The notes under the pieces are model-generated. The model worked only from the letters and a program-made list of their open reading frames with translations, was not told where the DNA came from and made no database searches. Shown piece by piece: positions 27,250 to 36,345 of a stretch of DNA of 64,000 bases. Origin of the DNA: Cytobacillus stercorigallinarum (lineage in GTDB: Bacteria; Bacillota; Bacilli; Bacillales; Cytobacillaceae). Positions within the stretch are counted from its first letter, which is position 1, and each line of letters opens with the position of its first letter. The stretch spans positions 1 through 64,000 of the forward strand of contig NZ_JACSQT010000004.1 in assembly GCF_014836495.1 (NCBI RefSeq), read 5' to 3'. The translations under genes and the position numbers were made by a program.

Positions 27250-28748
27250 AAGATGCGATCCTCTATACCGATGATTTCTTTAAGAAGGTCAAAGTCAACA
27301 TTTGCTTTGAAGTGTGCTGCCAGTTCTGCATACTTTTGGTCCTTCTTGGTACGGATATAAACCGGATCTCTTAAAGGCAAACCTTTATCTGCACGAATCT
27401 GATTTAACCATTGTGCACGCCATTCGTCGTGATGAAAAACATGATGCATATATGTACCGATAATCTTTCCATCGTTACTTGTATAACCATCATAATGACC
27501 ATCAGCTTTTTTCATAAAATAGTGCCTATCATGATTCTCTACTACTGTTTCGCCTAAATGGATTTCATACCCTTTTAATGATTGTACAAATGATCCTTTT
27601 AACTTGGGGTGAAGCGTTCCTTCCACTTGAATGGTTGTTTTTTCAGTGATAAAAGTGGTGATAGCAGGAATCACGCCGAGGCCATTTATTTCCTTCCCTT
27701 CGATGCCGGTATCCGCACCATAAGGGTCGGCTAATCGCCTGCCTAACATTTGAAAACCACCGCAAATTCCGATTACTCTTCCGCCATTTTCTATATAATG
27801 CTTTAACCATTTATCGAGCGTTCTATCACAGAAATATTGCCAATCATCAATCGTGCTTTTCGTTCCTGGTAAAATAACAGCATCAGGCATGCCCATTTCA
27901 TCAATTCGATTAACCCAGCGGAAAGACACATCACCTTCATGTAAAAACGGATCTATATCGGTAAAATTTGAAAGATACGGTGGTTTAAATATAGCAATGT
28001 CTATTGGGTTATTCTTTTTAGAAACTTGTATAGATAAGGAATCCTCTGCATCAATCATATGATGATGGATATATGGCATCACTCCGATAACTGGAATACC
28101 ACAGTGATCTTCAATCCACTTCTTACCGTCCGCAAACAGAGACAGATCTCCTCTAAATTTATTAATAATAACCCCTTTTACTCGACTTCTTTCGTTTTCT
28201 TCTAGTAATGATAACGTCCCTACGATACTTGCAAACACACCGCCTCTATCGATATCAGCTACTAACAACACAGGCACATCCGCCATTTCAGCCACTTTCA
28301 TATTGACTAGTTCACGAGTCTTTAAGTTCATTTCTACAGGAGAGCCGGCACCTTCCATCACAATCACATCATAAGTATTTTCTAGTTTATGAAGTGCTTT
28401 CGTAATCGCCTCAAGCCCCTTTTCATAGAAAGATGTTCTATAGTCACGACCAGACTGAATCGCCCCAGCTTTCCCAAACAAAACTACCTCAGAAGTCGAG
28501 TCTGACGTTGGTTTTAAGAGAATTGGATTCATATAGACTGTAGCTTCTATTCTCGCAGCTTCTGCCTGTACCCCTTGTGCTCGTCCAATTTCTTTGCCAT
28601 CTTCCGTTACATAAGAATTATTAGACATATTTTGTGACTTAAACGGGGCAACACGCACACCTTCTTCTACTAAAGCACGACATATAGCTGTGGCAATTAT
28701 ACTTTTCCCTACATCAGAGGCTGTTCCAACGACCATTATGCCTTTCAT
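27246..28748 (-). CDS. cobQ: Adenosylcobyric acid synthase (glutamine-hydrolysing)
   Basis: 500 residues: an N-terminal dethiobiotin-synthetase-like ATPase (VVGTASDVGKSIIATA) and a C-terminal class I-type amidotransferase domain with nucleophile Cys in IGICGGFQMLG and HHVFHHDEW near the end. It amidates side chains b, d, e and g of adenosylcobyrinic a,c-diamide. ATG 28748 has GGAGG 9 nt upstream and overlaps the cobU stop (ATGA). Without ring-building genes it could use only an imported incomplete corrinoid. Confidence 0.94.
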   Translation of the reverse strand: MKGIMVVGTASDVGKSIIATAICRALVEEGVRVAPFKSQNMSNNSYVTEDGKEIGRAQGVQAEAARIEATVYMNPILLKPTSDSTSEVVLFGKAGAIQSGRDYRTSFYEKGLEAITKALHKLENTYDVIVMEGAGSPVEMNLKTRELVNMKVAEMADVPVLLVADIDRGGVFASIVGTLSLLEENERSRVKGVIINKFRGDLSLFADGKKWIEDHCGIPVIGVMPYIHHHMIDAEDSLSIQVSKKNNPIDIAIFKPPYLSNFTDIDPFLHEGDVSFRWVNRIDEMGMPDAVILPGTKSTIDDWQYFCDRTLDKWLKHYIENGGRVIGICGGFQMLGRRLADPYGADTGIEGKEINGLGVIPAITTFITEKTTIQVEGTLHPKLKGSFVQSLKGYEIHLGETVVENHDRHYFMKKADGHYDGYTSNDGKIIGTYMHHVFHHDEWRAQWLNQIRADKGLPLRDPVYIRTKKDQKYAELAAHFKANVDFDLLKEIIGIEDRIL

Positions 28749-29314
28749 ATTGGTTCTCCTCCTTTCATCTGAATAAGACAACCAGCATCTACTAGATAAG
28801 CTTCATCTGCAAGCGCTACTATTTTTTGATGGAGTCGCCCTAGCATCTTTCCATACACACGAACAAGTGGTTCATCACTTATCACGTCATGGAATATGTC
28901 GTTACTTACGAGAATTAACGTATCAACTTTACTCGAAAGTTCTGTGATTCCTTGGACAAGCTTTTCATAAATTTGTTGCTGAAATTCGTAATTAGACCAG
29001 CGATTTTCATAAAAAAATTCATTATTAAGGAGAGTGGTTATGCAATCTAGAAGAATAATATCATTTGAAGAAAAGTGGGTAGCAAGTTGATGAACTTTTC
29101 TTGGTTGTTCCCATGTCATCCACTGTTTGCCACTTTCTTGCCTCTGCTTTTGATGATGCTTAATGCGCAACATCATTTCTTTATCGCTTGGTTGAGCTGT
29201 CGCTATGTAATGTAATTGCTTCCCATGGTAGTGTGCCAAATCAATTGCTAACCTCTCAGCAAGCTGACTCTTACCACTTCTTACCCCTCCGCTTATAAAG
29301 ATGATTCGCGCCAT
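28745..29314 (-). CDS. cobU: Adenosylcobinamide kinase / guanylyltransferase
   Basis: 189 residues. The P-loop is ISGGVRSGKSQ at residues 7-17, and the RIKHHQKQR segment carries the candidate guanylylated His. LLDCITTLLNN and LVSNDIFHDVI follow. It phosphorylates AdoCbi and transfers GMP from GTP, giving AdoCbi-GDP for CobS. It overlaps the end of cobD by about 20 nt. Confidence 0.93.
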   Translation of the reverse strand: MARIIFISGGVRSGKSQLAERLAIDLAHYHGKQLHYIATAQPSDKEMMLRIKHHQKQRQESGKQWMTWEQPRKVHQLATHFSSNDIILLDCITTLLNNEFFYENRWSNYEFQQQIYEKLVQGITELSSKVDTLILVSNDIFHDVISDEPLVRVYGKMLGRLHQKIVALADEAYLVDAGCLIQMKGGEPI

Positions 29315-30377
29315 TGCTTTAATGCCTCCATCAATCGAATGTTTTCATCCGGTGATTTTATTGCTAGTCTAAGCCAATTCCCTTCCAATCCGGGAAAATT
29401 GTATGTATGCCTTGGGATCAGTCCCTTTTTTAATAAAAAGAGAAAAAGACGCTTGCTTTCTTTGGAAAACGAATCTTTCATTAAGTAAAAATTAGTGGAT
29501 GAATCTGAATAAAGGTAATCATTATGTGCTAAAAAGGAAAAGATTTTCTTCCGTTCTATCTTCATCAACTCACGTGTTTTCTGCTGAAAGTCGTTATCCT
29601 CTATACACAGTAATCCTATTTCCTGCGCCACACTATTGACACTCCAATGCGGTTGTATCGTCCTTAAATCGCTTATAAACTGTTCACTCGCGAGCACATA
29701 CCCTAAGCGAATCCCAGGAATGGCAAACATTTTAGTCATAGAGCGAATAATAACTAATTGATTGTACTCGTGTAATAATGATGAAATTGGTTCATATCCA
29801 TCTACAAAATCATAAAAAGCTTCATCCACTATGAGGTAAACACCTAAACATTCAGCGGCTTCAATCAAACGTTTGATTGAAGCTTTTGAGAAGTATTTAC
29901 CCGTAGGATTATTCGGGTTCGTCAAAAAAACTACATCAATTCCCTAAAAGTAGCTATCAAACCTTCTATGTCTAACTCCCAGTTCTCATTTAAGTAAAAA
30001 TAATCAATTTCACACGCACTCGCCCGGCAAGCTGTCTCATATTCGGAAAAAGCAGGTTGGACAATCATTACACGCTTTCTAGCAAATAAATGTCCAATCA
30101 TTGAGATAATCTCGGCTCCTCCGTTGGCGATGAGTACATTTTCTTTAGGAAGGATTGTAGTTTTACTAATACGCTCTGTTAATCTCGTGGCAAACGGGTC
30201 GGGGTATTCTAATAATGATGAAAGTAAGCTTCCCCATTGCCTTTTCACATCTTCAGGAGGCCCTAATGGGTTAATATTCGCACTAAAGTCAATTGTGTTT
30301 GCGGGCATATCTAACTTTAATACTTCGTATAAATATTGTGGATTCGCACCATGCTTAGGCCATTGCAATCCATACAC
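29293..30377 (-). pseudogene. cobD: cobD, L-threonine-O-3-phosphate decarboxylase, broken by a one-base frameshift
   Basis: Two adjoining frames (30377-29931 and 29925-29293) together form one aspartate-aminotransferase-fold decarboxylase. The first holds DFSANINPLGPP and LIANGGAEIISM; the second holds NPNNPTGK, VDEAFYDF and the PLP lysine in SMTKMFAIPG. Between them, GAATTGATGTAG gives a stop; one extra G (TTGGATG) would restore ELDVVFLTNPNNPTG. No slippery heptamer in the right phase is seen, so a deletion or a sequencing error is likeliest. The product would supply (R)-1-aminopropan-2-ol phosphate to CbiB. Confidence 0.88.
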
Positions 30378-31305
30378 CCCCTAGCCATAAAATCAAAAGG
30401 TACAGAGGAATGGTTTTAGCAATGATTGCATTCGCCTCTATAATATGAATACTTGATAATGGCATATTGTCTTCTCCCATCGTGGCACGATACGAAACAT
30501 GCCCTTCATATGTATTTTTACCACCTAGCTGAACGCCTAATAAATAAGCCACAGCCGCTTCGCCCCAACCACTATTCGGGCTTGGATGTTTTTTGGCATC
30601 GCTCATCACTAATCGAAAACTCTCTCTCTTTTGAATAAATCTTGGTTGATTCATGAGAAGCATACAAAATGCTGTCAGTCTACTCGGTACCCAGTTCACC
30701 ACATCATCAAGCTTTGCCGACGCCCAGCCAAAGTCAATGTATTTCTCATTTTTATAACCAACCATTGAGTCACAAGTATTAATAGCGCGATAAACTAAGG
30801 CAAGCGGTGCACCACCAATGAAGGCAAAGAACAATGGGGCAGTAATACCATCACTTGTATTTTCTGCTACTGTTTCAACTGTTCCTCTAACAATCTCTGC
30901 TTCATTTAGCTTCTCTGTATCCCGACCAACAATATATGAAAGCTTTTGCCTTGCCTCACTTAATTGTTCATTCACTAAAGGCTCGTATACTTCTAATGCC
31001 GCTTCCTTTAAACTTTTTTGGGCGATGGTAGTTGCGATTAACACCGCCTCAAGTAATATTCCAACAATAGGGTGGACCGCATAGGCAATCACAACAATAC
31101 TTATCGATGCAGCTAATACAATCACTAAGACTGTTGTTAACATAGCTACACCTTTCCATTTTCTATGTTCCCCTATATTCCATTTCTTTCTTAAAATGCC
31201 TATGAAAGAACCCATCCACTTTACAGGATGCGGCCATCGCGGTGGGTCACCTATGAATCGGTCAATGACCACCGCTACTGTTAATGCAACTAAATGTTCA
31301 ATCAT
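30355..31305 (-). CDS. cbiB: Adenosylcobinamide-phosphate synthase CbiB
   Basis: A 316-residue membrane protein of the CbiB/CobD family: IDRFIGDPPRWPHPVKWMG near the start, VAENTSDGITAPLFFAF and NTCDSMVGYKNEKY in the middle, HPSPNSGWGEAAVA later. It attaches aminopropanol or its phosphate to adenosylcobyric acid. It overlaps the BtuD-CbiZ gene (8 nt) and cobD (23 nt). Confidence 0.94.
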   Translation of the reverse strand: MIEHLVALTVAVVIDRFIGDPPRWPHPVKWMGSFIGILRKKWNIGEHRKWKGVAMLTTVLVIVLAASISIVVIAYAVHPIVGILLEAVLIATTIAQKSLKEAALEVYEPLVNEQLSEARQKLSYIVGRDTEKLNEAEIVRGTVETVAENTSDGITAPLFFAFIGGAPLALVYRAINTCDSMVGYKNEKYIDFGWASAKLDDVVNWVPSRLTAFCMLLMNQPRFIQKRESFRLVMSDAKKHPSPNSGWGEAAVAYLLGVQLGGKNTYEGHVSYRATMGEDNMPLSSIHIIEANAIIAKTIPLYLLILWLGGVWIAMA

Positions 31306-32779
31306 TATCTGTTTCCTTTTTTCTTTTACGATTCTTGTGAATCGCTTTTTGTGTACATTCGTAAATACCTTTTCCTATTATTTTCCCTAGTGGTGTAACC
31401 GTTCCAGCGAAATCGATTTTCTCTCCGCTTTGTGTTGCAGCAACTAAGATACTATCCGTAGATGTGCCCGTAGCAACTGTCCCTGTTTCTTTGTCTCTCA
31501 CATCTAAATCCATTAATACTTTTACTTTCGCTTCAGTAGCCGTCATCATTGCTTGAATAAACGCCTCTTCAGAAAGATGGCCATTGACAAATATCCAACT
31601 ATTAATCGTGCCCGGAGTTACTACCTCTTTATGTTTGCTCGCCATCGAAACATCGACAGCGTTGCCTACACCTGCTGTTACCACGATCAACACAGAGAAC
31701 AGATCCATTTCGTAAAAACCGTAGACCACATCATCCATATATACCGCTGTCATCATTCCAACCGTTTCCGAAGGCTCAAACCCTTTTTCTATAAGAAAAT
31801 CCACCATCTCCTCATAAAAGTCATCACAGTTATAACTTTTATCCACATGGCGATTAACGAATGTTTGATACCAACCAATACCAGAACCAACAACACCTGA
31901 TGACATGACCCTTAGCGGTTGGTCAGACTGAAGTGTAATATACTCCTTATTGATCATTAATCTAGCCGGTGTAATGATCTCTTCATTTTGCCATTTCTCC
32001 TCAGGTATAAGAACTACTTGTGGTGCTGGGACTTTCGGGTGTCCGTGTTTCTTCACTTCAGTCTCATAAACCTCGATAATACGTGCTTCTTGCAATACTT
32101 CATTAGGTTTATCATTACTGACGATTTGTCCCTCATTTAACAAAACGATTTGATCACAATATAAACCGGCTAAATTTAAATCATGAAAAATGGATATGAC
32201 CGTTAAACCTTTTTTCTCTGTCCACTCTTTTAACATATCTAGCAATTCTTTTTGGTAAGATAAGTCTAAATGATTGGTTGGTTCATCTAGTAACAATATT
32301 TCTGGTTCTTGTGCGAGACTTTGTGCCAAAAACACACGTTGTCTCTCTCCACCTGATAGCTCAGTAATATTTTTATGCGCAAAATGATGTACGCCTGTTT
32401 GTTTCATAGAACGTTGCACCACTTCATCATCATCATCAGACCATGTTTGGAACCAACCACTTTGATGAGCATAGCGACCGAGTGATACAATTTCTTTCAC
32501 TGTATAAGAAAAACTATATTCGGCATGTTGAGGTAGGACAGCAACGATTTTCGCCATTTCCTTCGTGTTATAACTTTGTACTGGTTGTTCCTTTAAATAA
32601 ACTTCACCAGACGTAACCGGTATAAGACCACTCAACATCTTTAAAACAGTCGACTTGCCACTCCCATTTGGTCCAAGGATGCCAAATAACTGTCCCTTCT
32701 CTACGTCAAAGGAAACATCATGAATGACCTGCTTGCCTCCATAACCACCATTAATTTGCCGTAAGCTATACATCATCAC
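31298..32779 (-). CDS. btuD: Fusion: corrinoid ABC transporter ATPase (BtuD) + adenosylcobinamide amidohydrolase (CbiZ)
   Basis: 493 residues. Residues 1 to about 255 are an ABC ATPase of the FepC/BtuD type: Walker A GPNGSGKST, signature LSGGERQRV, Walker B ILLLDEPTNHLD, switch His in ISIFHDLNL. From about residue 280 a CbiZ domain follows (SSGVVGSGIGWYQTFVNRHV; VVTAGVGNAVDVSMAS; ATGTSTDSILVAATQ). CbiZ cleaves the aminopropanol arm from adenosylcobinamide to give adenosylcobyric acid. The fusion ties uptake energetics to remodelling; about half the usual CbiZ partners are free-standing in other taxa. Confidence 0.9.
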   Translation of the reverse strand: MMMYSLRQINGGYGGKQVIHDVSFDVEKGQLFGILGPNGSGKSTVLKMLSGLIPVTSGEVYLKEQPVQSYNTKEMAKIVAVLPQHAEYSFSYTVKEIVSLGRYAHQSGWFQTWSDDDDEVVQRSMKQTGVHHFAHKNITELSGGERQRVFLAQSLAQEPEILLLDEPTNHLDLSYQKELLDMLKEWTEKKGLTVISIFHDLNLAGLYCDQIVLLNEGQIVSNDKPNEVLQEARIIEVYETEVKKHGHPKVPAPQVVLIPEEKWQNEEIITPARLMINKEYITLQSDQPLRVMSSGVVGSGIGWYQTFVNRHVDKSYNCDDFYEEMVDFLIEKGFEPSETVGMMTAVYMDDVVYGFYEMDLFSVLIVVTAGVGNAVDVSMASKHKEVVTPGTINSWIFVNGHLSEEAFIQAMMTATEAKVKVLMDLDVRDKETGTVATGTSTDSILVAATQSGEKIDFAGTVTPLGKIIGKGIYECTQKAIHKNRKRKKETDND

Positions 32780-32780
32780 A

Positions 32781-33839
32781 TTATCCTCTGCCTTCCGCTC
32801 TTCGTTTCATTAGAATGATCGCAAAAACTGGTGCACCAATTAACGCAGTAATGACACCAATAGGTAACTCAGTTGGTGAAATGACTGTTCTTGCGAATAA
32901 ATCAGCAAGTATTAAAAACCCAGCACCTGTCATCATCGATAAAGGAAGTAAGTGTCTATGGTCCGGTCCCCATAGCAATCGGGTCAGGTGCGGAATGACC
33001 AAGCCGACAAATCCGATGGTACCTGACACCGCTACCGCCGCACCAGTTAAAATCGATCCGGCAATTAAGACCATCATCTTACGTTTCTGTACATTCACCC
33101 CGATATGACGGGCTCTTTCTTCGCCGAATGACATCGCATTTAATTCCTGGCTATTGGCTAGAAGCATCACAGAACCAATGATAAAGAAAGGAAGGATGAT
33201 TTGAACATAGTCCCAACCCCTCATCGATACGCTTCCTAACAACCAACCGATAATCTGTCTCAGTTCATCCCCCGTTAAAGCAATCATTAAGGAAATAAAT
33301 GCACCTAGAAAAGAACTGAAGATAATACCTGTTAAAATAATTGTCTCTACTCTCATACCACGATCAATTTGTCGCGCAAAGAAAAGGACAACAATTATCG
33401 TTAGAAAAGCTGTTGTAATACTTAATAATGGTAAAGTAAATGTGCCAATAAACGGGATGGATAAACCGAGAAAGATAGTCAATACAGCACCAACAGAAGC
33501 TCCTGAAGACACCCCCAATGTATAAGGGTCTGCTAAAGGGTTTCTTAATAAACCTTGAAAGGCAGCACCTGCCATTGCAAGTGATGCCCCGACGAATCCT
33601 GCCAATACGACTCTAGGCAAGCGAATATTCATAACAATATTACTGTGCATTGGATCAACATCATTACTTATTGGTAAACGTAAGATTTCCGCTCCAATGA
33701 TATTCAATATATCTAACGGTAGCACTGAAACCGTACCTATAGAAATCCCCATAAGCATGGCTACACATAGGAAAACGAATGCACAGAAATAAGCAACCCC
33801 TCTATTATTTAAATACTTCTGGGTAAATCGCTTTTGCAA
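32781..33839 (-). CDS. btuC: Corrinoid ABC transporter permease BtuC
   Basis: A 352-residue FecCD/BtuC-type permease with about ten membrane segments. NIRLPRVVLAGFVGASLAMAG, ADPYTLGVSSGAS and GTIGFVGLVIPHLTRLL (ATPase-contacting loop) are typical. The start overlaps btuF by 35 nt. It works with BtuF and the ATPase-CbiZ fusion. Confidence 0.93.
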   Translation of the reverse strand: MQKRFTQKYLNNRGVAYFCAFVFLCVAMLMGISIGTVSVLPLDILNIIGAEILRLPISNDVDPMHSNIVMNIRLPRVVLAGFVGASLAMAGAAFQGLLRNPLADPYTLGVSSGASVGAVLTIFLGLSIPFIGTFTLPLLSITTAFLTIIVVLFFARQIDRGMRVETIILTGIIFSSFLGAFISLMIALTGDELRQIIGWLLGSVSMRGWDYVQIILPFFIIGSVMLLANSQELNAMSFGEERARHIGVNVQKRKMMVLIAGSILTGAAVAVSGTIGFVGLVIPHLTRLLWGPDHRHLLPLSMMTGAGFLILADLFARTVISPTELPIGVITALIGAPVFAIILMKRRAEGRG

Positions 33840-34767
33840 GCTCCTCTACTCCTTCTACAAGTCTAGGACCTGTACGAGTTACCTTATCAGAGTGCACATC
33901 ATACACTTGCTTCTCTTTAACGGCTGTTACATCTTGCCATCCTTCTCGACTTAAAAGGGTTTCTACTGCATTTTCCGTATAATATCCGTATGTAGTAATA
34001 ATCACATCAGGATTCTTTTCGATGACAGCTTCCTCGTCAATTTGTGGCCAACCCTCTTCATCTATTACATTTTCCGCTTGGATCAAATTGAGCATATTAT
34101 CAATAAATGTTTTCTGTCCGGCAGTATATAAAGAAGGTGCTGCAGAGATTTCTACAAAAACAGATTTTTTCTCTTCAACGGATTTTGCCTTTTCTCCGAT
34201 TTCTGCCAAACGGGTTTTCATTTCATCAACTGTTTGATTTGCTTCTTCTGTTGCTCCTGTTGCTTTACCAATCATTTCAATAGAATCATACATTTCTTCA
34301 AAATCCTGGGCATCATTGACAATAAGAACAGGAATACCAGCACTTCTTATTTGATCTAAACCTTCAGTACTATTATGTGCACTTGAATTATGTGCTAATA
34401 CGATGTCCGGATTTAAAGCAATAATTGCTTCTACATTAAATTCCTGTCCACCGATCTTTTCAATATCAGCCACTTCTTCTGGATAATTATCAAAATCAGA
34501 AACACCGACTACCTTCTCACCTAATCCTAATTCGAAAGCGATTTCAGTATTACTCGGCATTAACGAAACAATCGCTTCTGGTTCCTCTTCAATTACCACT
34601 TCATGATCCCAAGCATCCGTTAATGTTACAGGAAAAGCGCTAGTTTCAGTACTCTCTTCAACCTTTTCTTCTCCACCTGTTTTCGGCTCAGCTGTGTCGT
34701 TCCCACATCCAGCAAGAATACCTGCTGATAGTAAAATCGAGACTAAAAATAAATACCATTTCTTCAT
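33805..34767 (-). CDS. btuF: Corrinoid-binding lipoprotein BtuF
   Basis: A 320-residue periplasmic-binding-protein family member with a lipoprotein signal (lipobox LAGC, Cys about 21). VSLMPSNTEIAFELGLGEKVVGVSDFD and NVEAIIALNPDIVLAHN are typical of BtuF/FhuD-like proteins. First gene after the cobalamin riboswitch, with GGAGG upstream of the ATG. Confidence 0.93.
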   Translation of the reverse strand: MKKWYLFLVSILLSAGILAGCGNDTAEPKTGGEEKVEESTETSAFPVTLTDAWDHEVVIEEEPEAIVSLMPSNTEIAFELGLGEKVVGVSDFDNYPEEVADIEKIGGQEFNVEAIIALNPDIVLAHNSSAHNSTEGLDQIRSAGIPVLIVNDAQDFEEMYDSIEMIGKATGATEEANQTVDEMKTRLAEIGEKAKSVEEKKSVFVEISAAPSLYTAGQKTFIDNMLNLIQAENVIDEEGWPQIDEEAVIEKNPDVIITTYGYYTENAVETLLSREGWQDVTAVKEKQVYDVHSDKVTRTGPRLVEGVEELAKAIYPEVFK

Positions 34768-34781
34768 GATTAACCCTCCTT

Positions 34782-34818
34782 AAAATATAAAACATCCCCA
34801 GTAGTAGGAGATGTTTGG
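34782..34818 (-). terminator. Riboswitch-controlled terminator before btuF
   Basis: On the minus strand, CCAAACATCTCC and GGGGATGTTT form a stem around TACTACT, followed by TTATATTTT. The left arm can instead pair with the upstream GGAGGTGTTTGG (from 34863 downwards), which would be the antiterminator. Translation of btuF starts 14 nt later. Confidence 0.82.
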
Positions 34819-34887
34819 AAGGAATAAATCACGACAAAGAAGCCTTACCAAACACCTCCTATCCTCGTAGGTTACAGTGTTTATGGA

Positions 34888-35039
34888 AGATAGGCAGGTT
34901 TCCTGGCTCATGGTTTAATATCACAGATTCCTGCTATTACATAGATAGCAGGTTTCTTTGTTATCAACCATTTACAGTGGCGGGACCGCATTGGTTTTAC
35001 ACCAATTTCCCCTATTAAGTCATAAAATGACACCTATTT
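34888..35039 (-). promoter_or_regulatory. Cobalamin (B12) riboswitch aptamer
   Basis: The minus strand carries the B12-box signatures in order: a 5' P1 strand (ATAGGTG), GGGGAA...GGTGTAAAACC, GCGGTCCCGCCACTGTAA, and GAGCCAGGAAACCTGCC followed by CTATC closing P1. A TATAAT at 35069-35074 could be its -10 box, although no good -35 was seen. Adenosylcobalamin should lower expression of the whole 23071-34767 operon. Confidence 0.95.
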
Positions 35040-35105
35040 CCTTAAATCTACAATTTTCTGTCGATTTTATTATACCTTATCATATATTGTGGTGCATTAT
35101 TATTT

Positions 35106-35885
35106 TTATGAATCAGTTACTTGCCATTCTTTCAGTTTTTTATCAAAAACCAATTTCGCGTCCGGAGTGGCTTCCTTTCTCATTGCTTCGAACTCATCAT
35201 ACATATCATCCATATTAGCGAAATCGCCAATTGTCCAGAGTGGGATACTAATTTTCGTTCGTGTCTGCTCACTTTGTTCATAAGAAATGACCAGACCTTC
35301 CTTCATTAAATTTCTTAATGCTCGTAAAACATCTTCTGGCACTTGCGGATATGTTTTTTTCTTTTTCAGGCCTAATAAAGATTTTTCTACTTTTAAATGC
35401 TCCATCTTCATCGCTGCCACATCGCCAAGCATTTTGTAAAAATCCTGCCAGTCTCGGTAATAGACCTTATTTAACCAACCGTCATCATAGGCTAAATAGC
35501 AATAACGATTGCTTAAATGGTTATAGAAAGGTTTCTTTAAATGCTCCTTTACATGACTAAGATATAGGAGCTCAGCAATTGCTTGGGCAGGTAGTTCATT
35601 TAACGATTCTTCCTCCTCGAAATCTATCCAGCAAAAATCACCATAACTATAAACATCTTCGTTTATAAGTGCTGGCAATTCCTCATGAGACACCCAATCA
35701 AACATGGTATGTACATTCCGTTCCCCGTTTTCATACTGATGCTTCATTAATAGGAGATGCCCAGTGTTGTTCTGTAAGGATTTCATAAACTCAGAAAATT
35801 CAATTCCATAAGAAATAACAGACTGGTCCTTTTCGTTTAATAAAATATAGATGAGATCTCGAACACTATGATTTTTCTTTCGCAA
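35106..35885 (-). CDS. Conserved-looking hypothetical protein, 259 aa
   Basis: No family was recognised. The protein is soluble (no signal or membrane segment), acidic in the middle (DFCWIDFEEEESLNE), aromatic-rich (RYCYLAYDDGWLNKVYYRDW) and ends with a possible winged-helix-like stretch (PEDVLRALRNLMKEGLVISYEQ followed by TRTKISIPLWTI). This could suggest a regulator but is weak. Codon use resembles its neighbours. It lies just upstream of the B12 riboswitch but has its own stop 37 nt before the putative riboswitch -10, so it is probably separate. Confidence 0.7.
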   Translation of the reverse strand: MRKKNHSVRDLIYILLNEKDQSVISYGIEFSEFMKSLQNNTGHLLLMKHQYENGERNVHTMFDWVSHEELPALINEDVYSYGDFCWIDFEEEESLNELPAQAIAELLYLSHVKEHLKKPFYNHLSNRYCYLAYDDGWLNKVYYRDWQDFYKMLGDVAAMKMEHLKVEKSLLGLKKKKTYPQVPEDVLRALRNLMKEGLVISYEQSEQTRTKISIPLWTIGDFANMDDMYDEFEAMRKEATPDAKLVFDKKLKEWQVTDS

Positions 35886-36345
35886 TTTAGAAACCTCCGA
35901 ACTGATTATAGAAAGACGAAGAGCAAATTAAATTGTACTACCTTTGCAATCACCCTTATACCACACACTATTCGTTTTACTGCAATAATTTATACTACAT
36001 GCACGCTAAGCAAAAATAACCGATAACAATACGTCCATTCATCCACTTCATTTTAGCAAAGATAAGGAAATACGATTATTAAAAAAACATTACAAAATAA
36101 CTATTTCAATTCCAGCGTTTTGTTCAAACCCTTAAAGAACCTTTTTGTATCAAACCAATGATAACATTCCACTTCTAACACATACTATGAAAATAACTAA
36201 GGTTTTAGCATACAGTCATAACTTTTAAACCATCCAATCATTTAAGAAAAAAATTATGAATTCCCCAGTTAAAAAATGGTAAGATAATCATGTAATCTGT
36301 GTTTACAATTTAAGGTATATCCTCGGTTGAAAGGACTTGAGCTTT
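35886..36345. other. Gene-free region before mgtE
   Basis: 460 bp, very AT-rich, with no supportable ORF. The conserved features of a magnesium (M-box) riboswitch were looked for and not seen. A GATAAT near 36280 might be the mgtE -10, but no matching -35 was found. Confidence 0.45.

Noticed and set aside
29905..29965. Programmed ribosomal frameshift in cobD
   Set aside because: The overlap of frames is limited to GGGAATTGATG. No X XXY YYZ heptamer in the zero phase is present, and the T7 run lies after the stop codon.
36000..36345. Magnesium (M-box) riboswitch before mgtE
   Set aside because: The conserved M-box segments and a terminator near the start codon are absent.
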